Assembly: GCA_030141605.1 (NCBI GenBank)
Contig: JAQGDQ010001289.1
Location: 1-27,500 of the forward strand
Source: Tubiluchus corallicola
Taxonomy: Eukaryota; Priapulida; Priapulimorpha; Priapulimorphida; Tubiluchidae
Length of the DNA: 27,500 nt
Direction of reading: 5' to 3'
Shown here: in pieces, positions 1 to 27,438 of the stretch
Numbering within the stretch: position 1 is the first letter of the stretch
Layout: every line of letters begins with the position of its first letter
The notes under the pieces: generated by a model
Told to the model about the DNA's origin: nothing
Database searches by the model: none
The model's input: only the letters and a program-made list of their open reading frames with translations
Program-made: the position numbers and the translations under genes

Positions 1-73
1 ACAGACATCAGAACAGGCACAGACATCAGCACAGACCATCTCAAAACAGACACGGGCATAGACAGAGCACCAT
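1..73 (-). repeat. Inverted piece of the 18-bp minisatellite
   Basis: Reverse complement of the TGTCTGTTCTGATG-type repeat found on the plus strand at 412-665 and 18138-18812. It abuts the broken exon 3 of copy C and runs off the window. Confidence 0.88.
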
Positions 74-133
74 CAAAAACTAGACAAATGTAGACCTTGT
101 TCCTTAGAAGTTTTAACAACGCTCTTCCTAAAT
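74..133 (-). pseudogene. Copy C exon 3 fragment (5' 60 nt)
   Basis: Matches the first 60 nt of gene B exon 3, including the TTCCAG acceptor at 139-134. Identity ends at CTAGTTTTTG; the sequence then continues as minisatellite in the orientation opposite to the array at 412-665. The reading frame stays open through the joint to the window edge. Confidence 0.75.
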
Positions 134-411
134 CTGGAACATGAAAGGGACAGCCATATCATTTCAACAAATTAAACAAGGGAACATTCAAACCAGTCAC
201 TGATATCATGGTTCATTCAGATATATATACATATCGGTAACCATGAACACTACAAATCTGAAGAAGTTGGACGTTTTAGCAATAACATTTGTCAACACAG
301 GCATCACGTGGAAAAACGACTAATGCTGATGATAGCGAAAGCTGTAATTGAAACTTTAGGTCTTCAATTTCAAGTATTGTTCGTTGTTGTCAATATAAAT
401 TTGGAGGAAAA

Positions 412-665
412 ATGATATCAGTGTCTGTGCTGATGTCTGTGTCTGTTCTAATGTCTGTGTCTGTTCTAATGTCTGTGTCTGTGCTAATGTATGTGTCTGT
501 TCTAATGTCTGTGTCTGTTCTAATGTCTGTGTCTGTGCTAATGTCTGTGTCTGTTCTAATGTCTGTGTCTGTGCTGATGTCTGTGCCTGTTCTGATGTCT
601 GTGTCTGTTCTGATGTCAGTGTCTGTTCTGATGATGTCTTTTCTGATGTCTGTGTCTGTTCTGAT
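412..665 (+). repeat. 18-bp minisatellite, copy C intron
   Basis: Tandem ATGTCTGTGTCTGTTCTA-like units, about 14 copies. It is open in frame 1 (hexapeptide MSVSVL) only because the unit length is a multiple of three. It ends at the deletion junction with DNA matching 21150. Confidence 0.93.
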
Positions 666-706
666 TTCCTGTTTACTGAGTAATTTGAATGAATAACAAT
701 ACTTAC

Positions 707-1616
707 TAAGAAATAATGGTGTATCTTCTGCCTTATCAACGTTGTCATCCAGGTAAGAACTGCCTAAAGAAAACATAAAGGCTGTTCCACATCCGGCGAC
801 AAATTCTCCCAGAAACATGAGCCCAAAAGCCGCGTTGTTTGACGACCTGAGTTGTTCATCCCTGGAACAGGAATCTTCATCATCAAGGTTGTCGTCTAGT
901 AGAAACGTATCGACACTGTTATTGATGCAAACGGGAGAAGTTAGTTTCTGATCTGGTAAAGTCTTCATTCTTGATGAACTTTGAACGTCTGGAACATTTG
1001 CCCCAAAAATATAGTAGGGTGTGGACCAAATGACCAGCCCCAGCCCAACAAGGAGCAAGCTACATGCCATGATTCGTGGTTTGTGACCCTTGCCTCCAAA
1101 ATGCGAGCCAATGACGACAAGGGTTGCATGGGCAAGATCGTTGGCAATGAGGAGGATGCCAGTCCTGCTGCTGGGATACCGGAAGCGCTTCTCTAGGGTG
1201 GTGAGGACACCTCCACGGTAACCCAACTCTAAACTTGTGGCGATGAACACCAAACAGTAGCAGAAGACGAACATCTTGATGTTGGCGCACTTCTGTAAGA
1301 ATCTTGGATAACAAATGAAACCACATTGTCCATCGTGATTGTCTCCAGTTTCTTCATTGTCTACAGTTTGCACTGGCTGATTTTTCTGTACAGTTGCCAT
1401 GGTGACGTCTTTCTTGTTACAAATGAAACCACATTGTCCATCGTGATTGTCTCCAGTTTCTTCATTGTCTACAGTTTGCACTGGCTGATTTTTCTGTACA
1501 GTTGCCATGGTGATGTCTTTCTTGTTACAAATGAAACCACATTGTCCATCGTGATTGTCTCCAGTTTCTTCATTGTCTACAGTTTGCACTGGCTGATTTT
1601 TCTGTACAGTTGCCAT
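707..1616 (-). CDS. SLCO: Copy C exon 1: N-terminus and TM1-TM4
   Basis: Reading frame open from the ATG at 1616 (ACCATGG context) to the donor at 706. Three in-frame copies of the 36-residue N-terminal unit precede TM1; gene B has two. Differences from gene B include Gly/Val after TM1, Gly/Arg after TM3 and Asp/Val in the TM3-4 loop. No stop or frameshift is seen in this exon. Confidence 0.75.
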
Positions 1617-1634
1617 GGTGATGTCTTTCTTGTT
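1311..1634 (-). repeat. 108-bp in-frame coding tandem repeat, three copies (copy C)
   Basis: Three 108-bp units, each encoding a 36-residue block (MATVQKNQPVQT..., GDNHDGQCGFIC, NKKD[IV]T). Each unit has its own ACCATGG start context. Copies differ at single positions (Ile/Val before the Met). Confidence 0.92.
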
Positions 1635-2171
1635 ACCACTGCAGAACACGAGACCGCCGAAACATGCAAGTTTGCGATGATTTGAACTTTTTTTGGCAGC
1701 AGTTTCTGCAATGCGTTTGCCAACGCTTGAATTCGTGTCCACACATTAATTCACTTGCTAAACCAGAAAAATGATTGGTTTGCATCTAGGGTCTTGTGTG
1801 CTCAACAACTTACAAGGAATCGTGATATTTGTTTACATTAACCCTAGTTCGCTTAGCGAATTTGAATTTAAAACATATTATAAAGCTTTATCAGGCATCG
1901 CAATCTTTAAGTTGAATTTCAACAAGCTTGAAGGACGTTTTTCCAATAAGCATTGGATCCAAATAAACCCACAACTGGTTTACGAGGATAAAACAGGTTC
2001 ACCAGATAACTTTAAGAATACAAGAGTAGAGTTTTATGCTGACGGGATATTTGCTCAGCGTGTTTTTGTGTAGAATACTATTATTAGTATTATAGAAAGA
2101 CATTATATTAATACTATTCTTGATACCCATAGTAATCACGTGCTTGGTAATGACCAGTTTTTGTTAAATAG

Positions 2172-2382
2172 AATTTTATTGCCGACCGGTTTCAAACAAT
2201 TGCAGTTCATTTTCCAGGCATCTAAATACAACGAAATTTTACCACAATGTAGAAGCAACTAAGAAGTGCAATTCAGTAGGCACGTGTACTTCTAAATTGT
2301 TTCTACATTCGAAAAAATTTCTTTGTTTTCAGATGTCTTGAAAATGAACGGTAATTGTTCAAAACCGATCGGCAATAAAATT
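2172..2382. mobile_element. Foldback (hairpin) MITE-like element, copy 1
   Basis: The ends are perfect 12-nt inverted repeats (AATTTTATTGCC and its complement). Similarity continues inward through GACCGGTTTC and TCATTTTC almost to the centre, so the 211-bp element can fold on itself. No clear target duplication is seen. Confidence 0.75.
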
Positions 2383-3747
2383 TGATTGTGAAGAAGTTTT
2401 ACTTAGTTTCCAAATATGGATAATTCTACATTTTCTAAATTCCTTATTTCATTTTAAGGTTAAAAATGTTAAATTTAAAAAAATAAAAATTCACAATTTC
2501 TGCTGTTCAATTTCGAGTCCACAAGGTTATTACTTGCCATGAGGTGAAATGGAACAGACCATAACGTGAATCATACGTCACAGCACATAGTATTCGCAAT
2601 GCTCTGCAGTGCACTGCACTGCAATGCAATGCAATACCACACTATAATCAGTACATCAAAGCAGTCCAAAGATAGTTGTCTTTAAGATAAGATACTGGAG
2701 ACACATAAAGGGAGGGGAGTACACCAAATCATTTTATTGCCAACAGATGCGTTTTATAACCACTTGCAAAATCTGTTTTAGTGTGATGATGAGGCCTACT
2801 ATATAAAAATTAACATTTTTTACTTTCGTGTACTTGTTACAGGTAAATATAGCTTCTGTTTGTTTAATATTAACTTCTCTAGATGGCGATACTGTTGTGT
2901 AAACAGTGCTAGTAATGGATTGGTGAAATCTAAGCAATAACAATGATCAAACTCATTTATGCCTAAATCTATTCCATAAACTGTAAAAAATCTTAAAATT
3001 TAGCAACTTTACAAACATACAAAAATAAATTTCATAATAAAATATGGAATTTTCAATTTGAACTTTCATTTCTAACATATTTTTGTTTTGTTATTTAAAT
3101 TTTACTTTTGTGTATTTAGATTGTAAATTGTATAATTATATATAATTAGAAATTAACTTAAACTTTGCTAAAAAATATAACGATTTAAAAATATCATGTT
3201 TCATATGTATGCAATTACACTTATAGCAACTTATATACTAATTACAGTACTAAGAGACACACGTAAAACTATATTTTCAACTGCTTTTTGTATTAAGTTA
3301 TTCGTTTTTGTCAACGTATTGTAAAGTAACAATCTCTTTTGGTACTACTAAACGTTATACTGTGCAGAAATTCCATTTGCACTAAAAACTCAGGAAGACA
3401 AAGTTATATTTCGCAATATTAAAGCAAAACCGGACCTAATGTTAAACTGCGTGTCAAAACAATCTACACTTTAAAATATTGAAAGGAAACATACTATTTT
3501 TTTCAAAAAATGCCTTACGTGAAAGAATTATTACCACACAAACACAATTTCACGTTCGCGCCACTAGTTCTTCGCTGTTACATGCATTTCCCCATTTGCT
3601 AGTTAGACGGGCAATAGCGCCTGCATTTCGGAAATGCATTGCACAAAAAACAGGTGCTGTACCTCTCAGTTCAGATGTGTTCGTTCATGACGAACTACAC
3701 ACGTTCGACAGCCTGTGCTTGAGCATACCAGTGAATTTGAATTTAAA

Positions 3748-3906
3748 ACTTGCCTAGTTTTAATACAACACATTGAATATCTTACAGTAGCACTTCACTT
3801 CAATTTTCGCTTTCGCAAACACGTACAGCACACTCATAGACTATTTTCGCTGTTGAAAATTATGTTAGTTTGTGATGTCATCAATAGTTGGGTTCGCTCG
3901 CCGTTA
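3748..3906. repeat. Dispersed repeat R1, copy 1
   Basis: About 160 bp beginning ACTTGCCTAGTTTTA and ending near ATCAATAGTTGGG. Copies are at 14684-14847 (more diverged) and 24133-24291. Family unknown. Confidence 0.75.
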
Positions 3907-4054
3907 ATTAAGTTTTTAATCTATTATTTAATTATCAGAACCGCTTTTGCAGTATTAATTGTGTTAAAATGTACCTATACTTTTTGTCGGACTTGAAAAT
4001 AGGGTAGTATGAAAAATCATCCTGTCTTCGTTTAAACCTACAAAATATGTTGAT

Positions 4055-4070
4055 AGTGCGCATGCGCACT
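4055..4070. promoter_or_regulatory. NRF1-like palindrome
   Basis: A 16-nt perfect palindrome AGTGCGCATGCGCACT containing TGCGCATGCGCA, the consensus of the metazoan factor NRF1, followed by CCGCCCAC. It is 2.45 kb upstream of the copy C start. The promoter role is inferred. Confidence 0.35.
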
Positions 4071-4358
4071 CCGCCCACATGTGATATTTAACAAAATAAA
4101 AAAATGTTTTGCATGTTAAAAATTAACATAATCTAATTATCAATCATCCATCATCAAAACAGCCACTTTAACGTATGAAACACTTAATACAGTCAGCAAA
4201 ATAACAAAGAAATCAGCCAATTTACATCATAATTTTCACCAGAAAAACTGAAACATCGGTGCATTCGGTCGCCGGTTTCATCAATCACCCTGTCATATGT
4301 GTGAAAAATCATCCTGTCTTCCTTTAAGTAATGGTATTCTAGCATGAGAAAATCCTAA

Positions 4359-5086
4359 TATGACCAGCCTAATATCAACACTGTTATGACATTAAGAAAC
4401 AATGCTTACATATGACCAGCCTAATATCAACACTATCATGACATTAAGAAACAATGCTTACATATGACCAGCCTAATATCAACACTACCATGACATTAAG
4501 AAACAATGCTTACATATGACCAGCCTAATATGAACACTATCATGACATTAAGAAACAATGCTTACATATGACCAGCCTAATATGAACACTATCATGACAT
4601 TAAGAAACAATGCTTACATATGACCAGCCTAATATCAACACTATCATGACATTAAGAAACAATGCTTACATATGACCAGCCTAATATGAACACTATCATG
4701 ACATTAAGAAACAATGCTTACATATGACCAGCCTAATATCAACACTATCATGACATTAAGAAACAATGCTTACATATGACCAGCCTAATATGAACACTAT
4801 AATGACATTAAGAAACAATGCTTACATATGACCAGCCTAATATCAACACTATCATGACATTAAGAAACAATGCTTACATATGACCAGCCTAATATGAACA
4901 CTATCATGACATTAAGAAACAATGCTTACATATGACCAGCCTAATATCAACACTATCATGACATTAAGAAACAATGCTTACATATGACCAGCCTAATATG
5001 AACACTGTTATGACATTAAGAAACAATGCTTACATATGACCAGCCTAATATCAACACTATCATAACATTAAGAAACAATGCTTACA
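4359..5086. repeat. 52-bp VNTR, 14 units
   Basis: Units start with TATGACCAGCCTAATAT at exact 52-bp spacing. From unit 5 to 14 a C/G variant (ATCAAC/ATGAAC) alternates strictly, giving a 104-bp higher-order unit. Confidence 0.95.
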
Positions 5087-5448
5087 TTGCTTAAGGTTTA
5101 CAAGTTGCTAAAATGTTCAAAGTCCCGCTAGTCTGGTAAGCATGAAATCCTGCGTCAATTGTGAACCTTTAACACAGTTCGGTACTCTGCAAGCCGTGAG
5201 TCCAGAACTTGCCATCGCATTTAACATTAACAACTGCCACGAAACCTGAGCCTGTTTCACTATCAAGGATAATCCTTTAAGATGAGCCACTGCACCGTCA
5301 GAGGTGTTTCGAGAATTGTTTGGACGTCTTGCCTCAACGATTTATTCGCTGCAAACCATAAAGCATGGTTTCAACCATCCATTTACTAATAAAGCTCAGT
5401 GTTGCTTCAACATTCACCGTTAGGTCAGGTGAATTTACTTTAGAATCT

Positions 5449-5634
5449 ATTATCTATTTCGTGTGCAAACTGAAACTTCTCTTAAAATCGTACAGGTTTC
5501 ATCTTCTCACATACCAAAGTAGTCTTCCTAGCAATCACCCATCCAGCTACTAACTTTCGTAACTTTAATAACACCCACCGTGACCACTCTGCACTCCCGC
5601 CTTGAACAATGCAACAAAGACAGTTTACAATCTA
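5449..5634. repeat. Extra ~185-bp segment downstream of gene B, flanked by direct repeats
   Basis: Present here and absent at the matching point in the right block (about 25199-25220). Both edges carry the direct repeat ATCTATTTCGTGTG (near 5450 and 5637). Either an insertion with duplication or a deletion in the other copy. It contains ATTAAA on the minus strand at 5569-5564. Confidence 0.75.
5564..5569 (-). terminator. Candidate poly(A) signal of gene B (ATTAAA)
   Basis: 112 nt after the stop codon, inside the extra segment. The AATAAA that gene A has 57 nt after its stop is changed to AGTAAA in gene B, so this variant may serve instead. Confidence 0.4.
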
Positions 5635-5680
5635 TCATCTATTTCGTGTGTGAACACAGACTTCTCTAAATCAGTCTCTC

Positions 5681-21993
<16,313 letters not shown>

Positions 21994-22556
21994 GGTGATG
22001 TCTTTCTTGTGACCACTGCAGAACACGAGACCGCCGAAACTTTAACACATGCAAGCTTGCGATGGTTTGAACTTTTTTTGGCAGCAGTTTCTGCAATGCG
22101 TTTGCCAACGCTTGAATTCGTGTCCACACATTAATTCACTTGCTAAACCAGAAAAATGATTGGCTTGCATCTAGGGTCTTGTGTGCTCAACAACTTACAA
22201 GGAATCGTCATATTTGTTTACATTAACCCTAGTTCGCTTAGCGAATTTGAATTTAAAACATATTATAAAGCTTTATCAGGCATCGCAATCTTTAAGTTGA
22301 ATTTCAACAAGCTTGAAGGACGTTTTTCCAATAAGCATTGGATCCAAATAAACCCATAACTGGTTTACGAGGATAAAACAGGTTCACCAGATAACTTTAA
22401 GAATACAAGAGTAGAGTTTTATGCTGACGGGATATTTGCTCAGCGTGTTTTTGTGTAGAATACTATTATTAGTATTATAGAAAGACATTATATTAATACT
22501 ATTCTTGATACCCATAGTAATCACGTGCTTGGTAATGACCAGTTTTTGTTAAATAG

Positions 22557-22767
22557 AATTTTATTGCCGACCGGTTTCAAACAATTGCAGTTCATTTTCC
22601 AGGCATCTAAATACAACGAAATTTTACCACAATGTAGAAGCAACTAAGAAGTGCAATTCAGTAGGCACGTGTACTTCTAAATTGTTTCTACATTCGAAAA
22701 AATTTCTTTGTTTTCAGATGTCTTGAAAATGAACGGTAATTGTTCAAAACCGATCGGCAATAAAATT
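22557..22767. mobile_element. Foldback (hairpin) MITE-like element, copy 2
   Basis: Same element with the same length in the right duplication block, so it was present before the duplication. Confidence 0.75.
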
Positions 22768-24132
22768 TGATTGTGAAGAAGTTTTACTTAGTTTCCAAAT
22801 ATGGATAATTCTACATTTTCTAAATTCCTTATTTCATTTTAAGGTTAAAAATGTTAAATTTAAAAAAATAAAAATTCACAATTTCTGCTGTTCAATTTCG
22901 AGTCCACAAGGTTATTACTTGCCATGAGGTGAAATGGAACAGACCATAACGTGAATCATACGTCACAGCACATAGTATTCGCAATGCTCTGCAGTGCAGT
23001 GCACTGCAGTGCAATGCAATACCACTCTATAATCAGTACATCAAAGCTGTCCGAAGATAGTTGTCTTTAAGATAAAATACTGGAGATGCATAGAGGGAGG
23101 GGAGTACACCAAATCATTTTATTGTCAACAGATGCGTTTTATAACCACTTGCAAAATCTGTTTTAGTGTGATGATGAGGCCTACTATATAAAAATTAACA
23201 TTTTTTACTTTCGTGTACTTGTTACAGGTAAATATAGCTTCTGTTTGTTTAATATTAACTTCTCTAGATGGCGATACTGTTGTGTAAACAGTGCTAGTAA
23301 TGGATTGGTGAAATCTAAGCAATAACAATGATCAAACTCATTTATGCCTAAATCTATTCCATAAACTGTAAAAAATCTTAAAATTTAGCAACTTTACAAA
23401 CATACAAAAATAAATTTCATAATAAAATATGGAATTTTCAATTTGAACTTTCATTTCTAACATATTTTTGTTTTGTTATTTAAATTTTACTTTTGTGTAT
23501 TTAGATTGTAAATTGTATAATTATATATAATTAGAAATTAACTTAAACTTTGCTAAAAAATATAACGATTTAAAAATATCATGTTTCATATGTATGCAAT
23601 TACACTTATAGCAACTTATATACTAATTACAGTACTAAGAGACACACGTAAAACTATATTTTCAACTGCTTTTTGTATTAAGTTATTCGTTTTTGTCAAC
23701 GTATTGTAAAGTAACAATCTCTTTTGGTACTACTAAACGTTATACTGTGCAGAAATTCCATTTGCACTAAAAACTCAGGAAGACAAAGTTATATTTCGCA
23801 ATATTAAAGCAAAACCGGACCTAATGTTAAACTGCGTGTCAAAACAATCTACACTTTAAAATATTGAAAGGAAACATACTATTTTTTTCAAAAAATGCCT
23901 TACGTGAAAGAATTATTACCACACAAACACAATTTCACGTACGCGCCACTAGTTCTTCGTTGTTACATGTATTTCCCCATTTGCTAGTTAGACGGGCAAT
24001 AGCGCCTGCATTTCGGAAATGCATTGCACAAAAAACAGGTGCTGTACCTCTCAGTTCAGATGTGTTCGTTCATGACGAACTACACACGTTCGACAGCCTG
24101 TGCTTGAGCATACCAGTGAATTTGAATTTAAA
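22768..24132. other. Intergenic region between gene A and gene B
   Basis: AT-rich, same as 2383-3747 in the left block. A short GCAGTGCACTGC-type repeat near 22985-23025 differs between the copies. No coding frame of note is seen. Confidence 0.5.
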
Positions 24133-24291
24133 ACTTGCCTAGTTTTAATACAACACATTGAATATCTTACAGTAGCACTTCACTTCAATTTTCGCTTTCG
24201 CAAACACGTACAGCACACTCATAGACTATTTTCGCTGTTGAAAATTATGTTAGTTTGTGATGTCATCAATAGTTGGGTTCGTCCGCTGTTA
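24133..24291. repeat. Dispersed repeat R1, copy 3
   Basis: Right-block counterpart of the copy at 3748. Confidence 0.75.
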
Positions 24292-24432
24292 ATTAAGTTT
24301 TTAATCTATTATTTAATTATCAGAACCGCTTTTGCAGTATTAATTGTGTTAAAACGTATACTTTTTGTCGGACTTGAAAATAGTGTATGAAAAATCATCC
24401 TGTCTTCGTTTAAAGCTACAAAATATATTGAT

Positions 24433-24448
24433 AGTGCGCATGCGCACT
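24433..24448. promoter_or_regulatory. NRF1-like palindrome
   Basis: Same palindrome, unchanged, 2.45 kb upstream of the gene B start codon. It could mark an upstream promoter with a non-coding first exon; no direct evidence. Confidence 0.35.
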
Positions 24449-24737
24449 CCGCCCACATGTGATATTTAACAAAATAAAAAAATGTTTTGCATGTTAAAAA
24501 TTAACATAATCTAATTATCAATCATCCATCATCAAAACAGCCACTTTGACGTATGAAACACTTAATACAGTCAGCAAAATAACAAAGAAATCAGCCAATT
24601 TACATCATAATTTTCACCAGAAAAACTGAAACATCGGTGCATTCGGTCGCCGGTTTCATCAATCATCCTGTCATATGTGTGAAAAAATCATCCTGTCTTC
24701 CTTTAAGTAATGGTATTCTAGCATGAGAAAATCCTAA

Positions 24738-24841
24738 TATGACCAGCCTAATATCAACACTATCATGACATTAAGAAACAATGCTTACATATGACCAGCC
24801 TAATATCAACACTATCATGACATTAAGAAACAATGCTTACA
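24738..24841. repeat. 52-bp VNTR, 2 units
   Basis: Right-block counterpart of the 14-unit array, both units of the C type. Flanks are identical on both sides. Confidence 0.95.
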
Positions 24842-25188
24842 TTGCTTAAGGTTTACAAGTTGCTAAAATGTTCAAAGTCCCGCTAGTCTGGTAAGCATGA
24901 AATCCTGCGTCAATTGTGAACCTTTAACACAGTTCGGTACTCTGCAAGCCGTGAGTCCAGAACTTGCCATCGCATTTAACATTAACAACTGCCACGAAAC
25001 CTGAACCTGTTTCACTATCAAGGATAATCCTTTAAGATGAGCCACTGCACCGTCAGAGGTGTTTCGAGAATTGTTTGGACGTCTTGCCTCAACGATTTAA
25101 TCGCTGCAAACCATAAAGCATGGTTTCAACCATCCATTTACTAACAAAGCTCAGTGTTGCTTCAGCATTCATCGTTAGGTCAGGTCAA

Positions 25189-25194
25189 TTTATT
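25189..25194 (-). terminator. Candidate poly(A) signal of gene A (AATAAA)
   Basis: Canonical hexamer 57 nt downstream of the gene A stop on the minus strand. Confidence 0.5.
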
Positions 25195-25250
25195 TCAGAA
25201 TCTATTATCTATTTTGTGTGTGAACACAGACTTCTCTAAATCAGTCTCTC

Positions 25251-25489
25251 TTACTCTGGATTACGTACTATTTCCCCTCCGAATAATCTACCCTTTAGTA
25301 AGAAAAAAGCGATGCCATAGATCACCAATGACGCCATCTTGAAACTGAAGGCGGTTCCATGCAGGGCGTATCTCATCTTGTCGTGGTCATACAGCCAGCA
25401 AGCACCCGTCTTGTTACACTTGTCCACTTGCCATAGAATGCAGGTGCTGTCCACTATTGCTCCAAGAATTATAGGCGCAGGAATAAAGG
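25251..25489 (-). CDS. SLCO: Gene A last exon (partial gene): SLCO/OATP TM11-TM12
   Basis: Homologue of gene B exon 8 with the same length (239 nt), acceptor phase and stop position. It encodes FIPAPIILGAIVDSTCILW, the CNKTGAC segment, TM12 and RNPE. It belongs to an upstream gene on the minus strand whose other exons lie beyond 27500: no counterpart of exon 7 is visible in 25490-27500, and similarity to gene B stops about 25 bp into the intron. A canonical AATAAA lies on the minus strand at 25194-25189, 57 nt after the stop. Confidence 0.9.
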
Positions 25490-25737
25490 CTGAAAACATA
25501 AAAATGATTTAAATTATGTCTACTTTTGTAACGTGGGCCTTTTTAACAAGCTATGACCACAGATCATAGATCATAAAAACCTTGCGGCGCATTCAGACTT
25601 ATTTATTTATTTATTTTATTTACACCCAATAGTAAAATACAGTCTACAATAAAAACAATATATATAAAACACGTTGGCAAAAAACATGCAAATAAAATAT
25701 TTACAAGAGTTGGTAAAGACACAAAGAGATTAACTGC

Positions 25738-26010
25738 TTACATGTGTCTATTGTGTACAAGGAATTTATGCAAGTTACCTATATATAACCGGTTTTTAAA
25801 TAACTTAATATTTTGTACAGTTACGAGGGGTGCACCGTCAACATATGCAGGCAATGAGTTCCAGATCTGCACAACTCGATTTGAGAAAAATTGACCAATT
25901 GATACTTTAGCTGTTCGACGCACGAAAAGCTTCAGAGAATGATTTTGTCCTGTTCTATTGCAAGATACACGAGTAATACACGATATGTGCCTATATAAAC
26001 TGGTTGTACG
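25738..26010 (-). mobile_element. LINE tail 1: reverse transcriptase C-terminus
   Basis: Open minus-strand frame with SLYRHISC, FFSNRVVQIWNSLPAY and IKLFKNRLY, ending TAA at 25738: the WNSLP/FKxxL ending of non-LTR reverse transcriptases. A T-rich TTATTTATTTA stretch (25597-25620) marks its 3' end. It is in the last intron of gene A. Confidence 0.75.
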
Positions 26011-26164
26011 TTTGTAAATTTACCACTGATGATGACAGCAGCAGCTTATCGAAACGTTTGGCATGATTTTATCTTTCTAAAGTAAAAGTTTTAATAACGT
26101 TGTGTTGTGTTGTACAAATACAATATTTACAAGAACGTGGTAAACACACAAAGACATTAACTGC

Positions 26165-26305
26165 TTACATGTGTCTATTGTGTACAAGGAATTTATGCAA
26201 GTTAACTTTATATAAACGGCTTTTAAATAACTTAATATTTTGTGCAGTTACGAGGGGTGCACCAACAACATATGCAGGCAATGAATTCCAAATCGGCACA
26301 GCTCG
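26165..26305 (-). mobile_element. LINE tail 2, second copy of the same family
   Basis: Same ending (AVPIWNSLPAYVVG, LFKSRLYK), 47 codons, TAA at 26165, cut abruptly at 26305. About 90 percent identical to tail 1 and in the same orientation. A GATGATGACAGCAGCAG sequence lies between the two. Confidence 0.7.
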
Positions 26306-26772
26306 ATAGACTAGTGAGTTACCTCAGTAAGTAACTCATAAACGTGTTCAGATTAGACAACACAACCTGCAGGGAGTTTTACAAAGACAGCAATGAGAAC
26401 TCCAAGGCCTTAAGAACAACAATGTCACAACAATAAATTCGTAAGAAATTCACAGTCATAATGCTCATCACAGTCAGAAAAATAGAGCAATGGCGGAGAG
26501 AACCAAAAGACGGGTAAAATGTCATACAACTACTACAGCTATAGCTCACGAAAGGCCAAAATGCTAATCTATTGACGGATATTAGGTGCTTAAATTTTAA
26601 AAGAGTGACTACTGTAAAAGGTAAAAAGCCTACTAAATAAACAAACAGGTGGCAGCACCGTGGTAGTAATTGAGAACTAAATTAAAACCAAAAAAGGGCC
26701 TATGCACCCACTACAGACAGTAAGCCCGAGCTACACTAACACTCGCTTCTCTATACGGGAGTAATATGTCGA

Positions 26773-26882
26773 GAGTAACTCGCCAAGTTGTTCACACTGG
26801 ACAGTTAATCAACTCACAAGTATCGGAGAGTAACTCGCCAAGTTGTTCACACTGGACAGTTAATGAACTCACAAGTATCGGA
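26773..26882 (+). repeat. 55-bp tandem duplication
   Basis: GAGTAACTCGCCAAGTTGTT begins at 26773 and 26828; one C/G difference between the units. Confidence 0.9.
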
Positions 26883-26975
26883 GAGTTTTCAATAACTTAA
26901 CGACGTAATTTGCAAGAAGTAAAACAATTGGTTAAAGTTTATTTATTCTTTTGGTCAAAGCTGCTTGCTGATTAT

Positions 26976-27438
26976 TATTGTTTATTGTGTGGCGTGTGAG
27001 GTAGCCACGATGGGCATGGCAAACTATCAAGACTTTATTTAATAAGCAACACATTTATTAAACAACAAACACAACACGGTAAATATAAGAGGATAGTAAT
27101 GGCAGCCCTCCGTCTTCAAGTCAGTTCCTAATCTCCCCCGAGTTGCGAGTCTCAAAACACTTTTGTCTAACTACCTAATGCGCCGTGAGCTTCTGCGCAT
27201 GAGTATTACATCATCAATCTTTACTTCCGAGTCAGCCGGTCGAACATCAGCTGATCACGTGATGCCACACCTAACTAGGCTTCTATCCACGACGATAGTT
27301 TAATCTTGCATCGTCAAGCATTTAATCTTGAATTATTAATTAAATAATTTAATCGCCAATTTAATCAAAATCATTATTTAACACAGCTTTCCTTTACTCA
27401 AAACACTTTACACTTACAAGTTTGTTGTCACAGAGAAA
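26976..27438 (-). mobile_element. Possible LTR-like element
   Basis: Minus strand starts TGTGACAACA and ends GCCACACA, with TTATATTTA then AATAAA near its end. No target duplication was found, so this is weak. Confidence 0.25.

Larger units (their letters stand above)
74..1616 (-). pseudogene. SLCO: Copy C: truncated SLCO/OATP copy lacking exon 2
   Basis: Exon 1 (1616-707, ending at an A|GTAAGT donor) is open and differs from gene B exon 1 at 5 of 604 aligned positions, plus one extra 108-bp N-terminal repeat. In place of the next roughly 2.4 kb of gene B (end of the minisatellite, exon 2, most of intron 1), sequence jumps from minisatellite (about 665) to DNA matching 21150. Exon 3 keeps its acceptor and 60 nt (133-74), then enters inverted minisatellite DNA. 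Without exon 2 the product would lose TM5, TM6 and the OATP signature. Exons 1 and 3 are both phase 1 at the joint, so splicing them would keep frame, but a working transporter is unlikely. Whether further exons lie left of base 1 cannot be seen. Confidence 0.8.

Noticed and set aside
390-702. Extension of the copy C exon 1 frame past its donor
   Set aside because: It reads through the A|GTAAGT donor into minisatellite; gene B shows the exon ends at the donor.
1771-2073. 100-codon frame upstream of copy C
   Set aside because: The right-block copy has a premature stop and otherwise near-identical DNA, so no coding constraint is visible.
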